Shown: positions 61,559-64,000 of the stretch, piece after piece
How the letters are laid out: each line of letters opens with the position of its first letter
Position numbering within the stretch: the first letter of the stretch is position 1
Source of the DNA: Clostridia bacterium
GTDB lineage: Bacteria > Bacillota_A > Clostridia > Oscillospirales > CAG-272
Reading direction: 5' to 3'
DNA: 64,000 bases
NCBI GenBank assembly: GCA_017452945.1
Contig: JAFTLD010000014.1
Span: forward strand, 8,969-72,968
Notes under the pieces: generated by a model
Database searches by the model: none
Told to the model about the DNA's origin: nothing
Seen by the model: only the letters and a program-made list of their open reading frames with translations
Position numbers and translations under genes: made by a program

Positions 61559-63835
61559 GTGAGAAACGTTATCAATCTGAATCAAAACTGGCTGTTCTGC
61601 AAGGATACGGCCGATATTTCCGTAAGACAGGGCGAGCAGGTAAATTTGCCTCATTCTTGGAATGCCATCGACGGCCAGGACGGCGGCAACGATTATTTCC
61701 GCGGCTCTTGCCTGTACGTCAAGACGCTTTCCAAGTCCGATATGCCCGCAGCAGATTGCTACTATCTTGAAATCCGCGGTGCCAACTCTTCTGCCGACGT
61801 TTACGTTGGCAAAGAAAAGCTGGCGCACCACGATGGCGGCTACTCCACCTGGAGAGTCAATCTTACAAACGTGCTGACCGAGAGCACCGAGATTGCAATC
61901 GTGGTAGACAACTCCGCAAACGAAACCGTTTATCCTCAGATGGCGGACTTTACCTTCTATGGCGGTATTTACCGTGACGTGAATCTGATCGCAGTCAATA
62001 AGGCTCATTTTGATCTGGACTACTTTGGCGGCACAGGCTTTGCCGTCACGCCCGAGGTGGACGGTAAGGATGCCAAGGTCAAGCTGCAGACTTGGGTGAC
62101 CAATGGCGAAGGCCTGAGCGTCCGCTACACCATCACCGATGCAAGCGGTGCAACAGTGGCACAGGCGTCCGGTGCAGGTGAGCTGACCTTGGAGATCAAG
62201 GACGTGATTCTGTGGCACGGCCGCAAGAATCCTTATCTGTATACCGCATGTGCCGAGCTGCTTTCGGCTGACGGGGAAGTGCTTGATAACGTAAGCACGC
62301 GCTTTGGTGTGCGCACCTTCAAGATCGATCCCGATAACGGCTTTATCCTCAACGGTGAGGAATATCCCTTGCGCGGTGTTTCCCGTCACCAGGACAGACT
62401 GGGAATCGGCAACGCGCTGCTGCCCGAGCATCACAGAGAGGATATGGATCTGATCTGTGAGGTGGGCGCGACCACCATTCGTCTTGCGCACTATCAGCAT
62501 GATCAGTATTTCTACGATCTGTGCGACGAGCGCGGTCTTGTGATCTGGGCTGAGATCCCTTATATCTCCAGACATATGCCCGGCGGCAGAGAGAACACCA
62601 TTTCCCAGATGAAGGAGCTGGTCACGCAGAACTATAATCACCCGTCTATTGTGGTATGGGGGCTTTCCAACGAGATCTCGATCGCAGGCTCGGACGACGA
62701 CCTGCTTGAAAACCACCGCATCCTCAACGATCTGGTGCATGAGATGGACAAGACCAGACTGACCACCATTGCAGCCGTTTCGATGTGCAAGATGGATGAC
62801 CCGTACATTCAGATCCCCGACGTGGTTTCCTACAACCACTACTTCGGCTGGTACGGCGGTGAGACGCACATGAACGGCCCTTGGTTTGACAAATTCCACA
62901 AGACGCATCCCACCATTCCGATCGGTTGCTCCGAGTACGGCTGTGAGGCACTCAACTGGCACACCAGCGATCCCAAGCAGGGCGACTATACCGAGGAATA
63001 TCAGGCATACTACCACGAGGAGCTGATCAAGCAGCTGTTTACCCGTAAGTACATGTGGGCAACCCACGTCTGGAATATGTTCGATTTTGGCGCTGACGCA
63101 AGAGCGGAGGGCGGCGAGAACGGTCAGAACCACAAGGGCCTTGTCACCATGGACAGAAAGTACAAGAAGGACGCCTTCTATGCTTATAAGGCATGGCTGG
63201 TATCTCCCGAGGTGGATCCCTTTGTGCATCTGTGCGGCAAGAGATATATTGACCGCGTGGAGGATGTGACCAAGGTCACGGTTTACTCCAACCTGCCCGA
63301 GGTTGAGCTGTTTGTCAACGGACAGAGCATCGGCAAAAAGACCGCGGTTGACCACTTCTTCTATTTTGACGTTAAGAACGTGGGCGAGAGCACCATCGTT
63401 GCCAAGGCAGGCGATTTTACTGACGAGGGCAAGATCCGCAAGGTAGCCGAGATGAATATGGATTACGTGCTGCGCGAGGTTGGCGCTGTGCTCAACTGGT
63501 TTGACGTAGTGGAAAAGCCCGGTCGCTTCTCGCTCAACGATAAGCTTGGCGATATCATGGCTACACCTGCAGGCAAGCTGTGGTTCATGCGCCTTGGGCT
63601 GAAGCTCAAGAAAAAGATGGATGCCAATAAGAAGGGCAAGGGCAAGGAAGAGAAGAAGGGCGGCTTTGACGTCGATCTTTCGTCCGGCGGAGGACTGATG
63701 GAAATGATGGGCTCCTTCACCGTGCTGCGTCTTTCTTCCATGATGGGCATGGCGAACGTCAGCTTCACCAAGGAAGAGCTGCTCAAGCTGAACAAGCAGC
63801 TTAACCGCATCCGCAAGCCCAAAAATCAGAAGTAA
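61559..63835 (+). CDS. GH2 beta-galactosidase/beta-glucuronidase-type enzyme
   Basis: 758 residues, no signal peptide. GTG 61559 is preferred over ATG 61553, because GGAG (61548-61551) is 7 bases from the GTG but only 1 from the ATG. Domains: sugar-binding jelly roll (~1-160, LPHSWNAIDGQDGGNDYFRG), Ig-like (~165-265) and TIM barrel (~270-560). The acid/base Glu lies in VVWGLSNEIS (~370) and the nucleophile Glu in IGCSEYGCEA (~458). The C-terminus ends in a Lys-rich stretch (KKMDANKKGKGKEEKK) and a helical tail not usual for GH2. It would hydrolyse the glycoside brought in by the GPH symporter. Confidence 0.92.
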   Translation: MRNVINLNQNWLFCKDTADISVRQGEQVNLPHSWNAIDGQDGGNDYFRGSCLYVKTLSKSDMPAADCYYLEIRGANSSADVYVGKEKLAHHDGGYSTWRVNLTNVLTESTEIAIVVDNSANETVYPQMADFTFYGGIYRDVNLIAVNKAHFDLDYFGGTGFAVTPEVDGKDAKVKLQTWVTNGEGLSVRYTITDASGATVAQASGAGELTLEIKDVILWHGRKNPYLYTACAELLSADGEVLDNVSTRFGVRTFKIDPDNGFILNGEEYPLRGVSRHQDRLGIGNALLPEHHREDMDLICEVGATTIRLAHYQHDQYFYDLCDERGLVIWAEIPYISRHMPGGRENTISQMKELVTQNYNHPSIVVWGLSNEISIAGSDDDLLENHRILNDLVHEMDKTRLTTIAAVSMCKMDDPYIQIPDVVSYNHYFGWYGGETHMNGPWFDKFHKTHPTIPIGCSEYGCEALNWHTSDPKQGDYTEEYQAYYHEELIKQLFTRKYMWATHVWNMFDFGADARAEGGENGQNHKGLVTMDRKYKKDAFYAYKAWLVSPEVDPFVHLCGKRYIDRVEDVTKVTVYSNLPEVELFVNGQSIGKKTAVDHFFYFDVKNVGESTIVAKAGDFTDEGKIRKVAEMNMDYVLREVGAVLNWFDVVEKPGRFSLNDKLGDIMATPAGKLWFMRLGLKLKKKMDANKKGKGKEEKKGGFDVDLSSGGGLMEMMGSFTVLRLSSMMGMANVSFTKEELLKLNKQLNRIRKPKNQK

Positions 63836-63862
63836 TTGCAATAAACAAAAACACAGCCCCAT

Positions 63863-63892
63863 GGGGAGATACTCCAAGCGGAGTATCTCCCC
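63863..63892 (+). terminator. hairpin after GH2 with the CTCCAAGCGGAG core
   Basis: Perfect 13-bp stem GGGGAGATACTCC/GGAGTATCTCCCC with the AAGC loop. It is also the first unit of the hairpin array that follows. Confidence 0.75.
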
Positions 63893-64000
63893 AGTTCTAT
63901 TCGCCTTCGGCGAGTGATATTGCCTTTGGCAGTGATATTCGTCTTACGACGAGTGAGTATTTCGCCAAAGGCGAAATTTCGCTACGCGAGTTTGGGAGGC
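63893..64000. repeat. second mini-hairpin array (continues past the window)
   Basis: Consecutive stems TCGCC/GGCGA (63901-63913), TGCC/GGCA (63921-63931), TCGTC/GACGA (63939-63952), TTCGCC/GGCGAA (63961-63975) and TTCGC/GCGAG (63978-63990). The first three are separated by the spacer GTGATAT or GTGAGTAT. Stems vary, spacers stay. It runs to the edge of the window. Confidence 0.75.

Noticed and set aside
61529..63877. Long open frame antisense to the GH2 gene, and similar ones antisense to the symporter (59811-61532) and the surface protein (42132-44261)
   Set aside because: Antisense frames created by the third-base bias of strongly biased genes; no start signals, no recognisable folds.

Overview
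The window looks like chromosomal DNA of an anaerobic low-GC-lineage Gram-positive bacterium of the class Clostridia, probably an uncultured gut relative of the Oscillospirales/Christensenellales. This is inferred from gene content, not from a marker phylogeny. The evidence is a bacterial nine-gene V-type ATPase operon, strong AGGAGG ribosome binding sites, many near-consensus TTGACA-17-TATAAT promoters, lipobox lipoproteins, a Gram-positive type IV pilus locus, and several glycoside hydrolases with GPH and AraC partners. No phage, IS transposase, CRISPR array or rRNA was seen.

Layout. 0-4.3 kb: the 3' part of a YfbK-like VWA protein, a small membrane protein, a YwaF/TMEM164-like membrane protein and a large membrane-anchored protein of unknown function. 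4.3-7.4 kb: a 1,037-residue glycoside hydrolase on the minus strand. 7.6-13.8 kb: a tightly coupled five-gene cassette (amino-acid permease, three different cobalamin-type radical SAM enzymes, GNAT protein) that resembles an uncharacterised small-molecule pathway. 13.8-15.6 kb: a palindrome-rich zone with a perfect 57-bp inverted repeat, an XRE regulator, an array of mini-hairpins and tRNA-Glu(CUC). 15.9-19.4 kb: two paralogous small lipoproteins, a CvpA-like membrane protein and a DUF3298-like protein.

19.5-28.5 kb is the V-ATPase operon H-I-K-E-C-F-A-B-D. The K subunit keeps all the residues that bind Na+ in the Enterococcus hirae enzyme, so the enzyme is predicted to be sodium-coupled. 29.0-44.7 kb is one long collinear locus: a GHKL sensor kinase overlapping pilB, then pilT, pilC, a peptidase-only pilD, a PilM-PilN-like fusion, a large membrane protein with duplicated C-terminal modules, three pilin-like proteins, and a 1,300-residue surface protein with InlB/MucBP-type repeats. 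This is read as a type IV pilus system with its own sensor and a candidate adhesin.

45.0-48.0 kb holds two tandemly duplicated solute-binding lipoproteins without permeases. 48.1-51.2 kb holds a candidate ~200-nt orphan RNA, leuS and rpsU. 51.3-51.7 kb is a nested palindromic element, one inverted repeat apparently inserted in another. 51.7-63.8 kb is mostly carbohydrate metabolism: a Gfo/Idh/MocA oxidoreductase, a secreted CBM9/DOMON-like protein, a large GH3 lipoprotein with two F5/8-type domains, an AraC regulator, a GPH sugar:cation symporter and a GH2 beta-galactosidase-type enzyme. A second mini-hairpin array closes the window.

The best candidates for undescribed biology are the triple radical SAM cassette, the pilus/GHKL/adhesin locus, the orphan RNA before leuS, and the two mini-hairpin arrays, whose stems change sequence while their short spacers stay constant.
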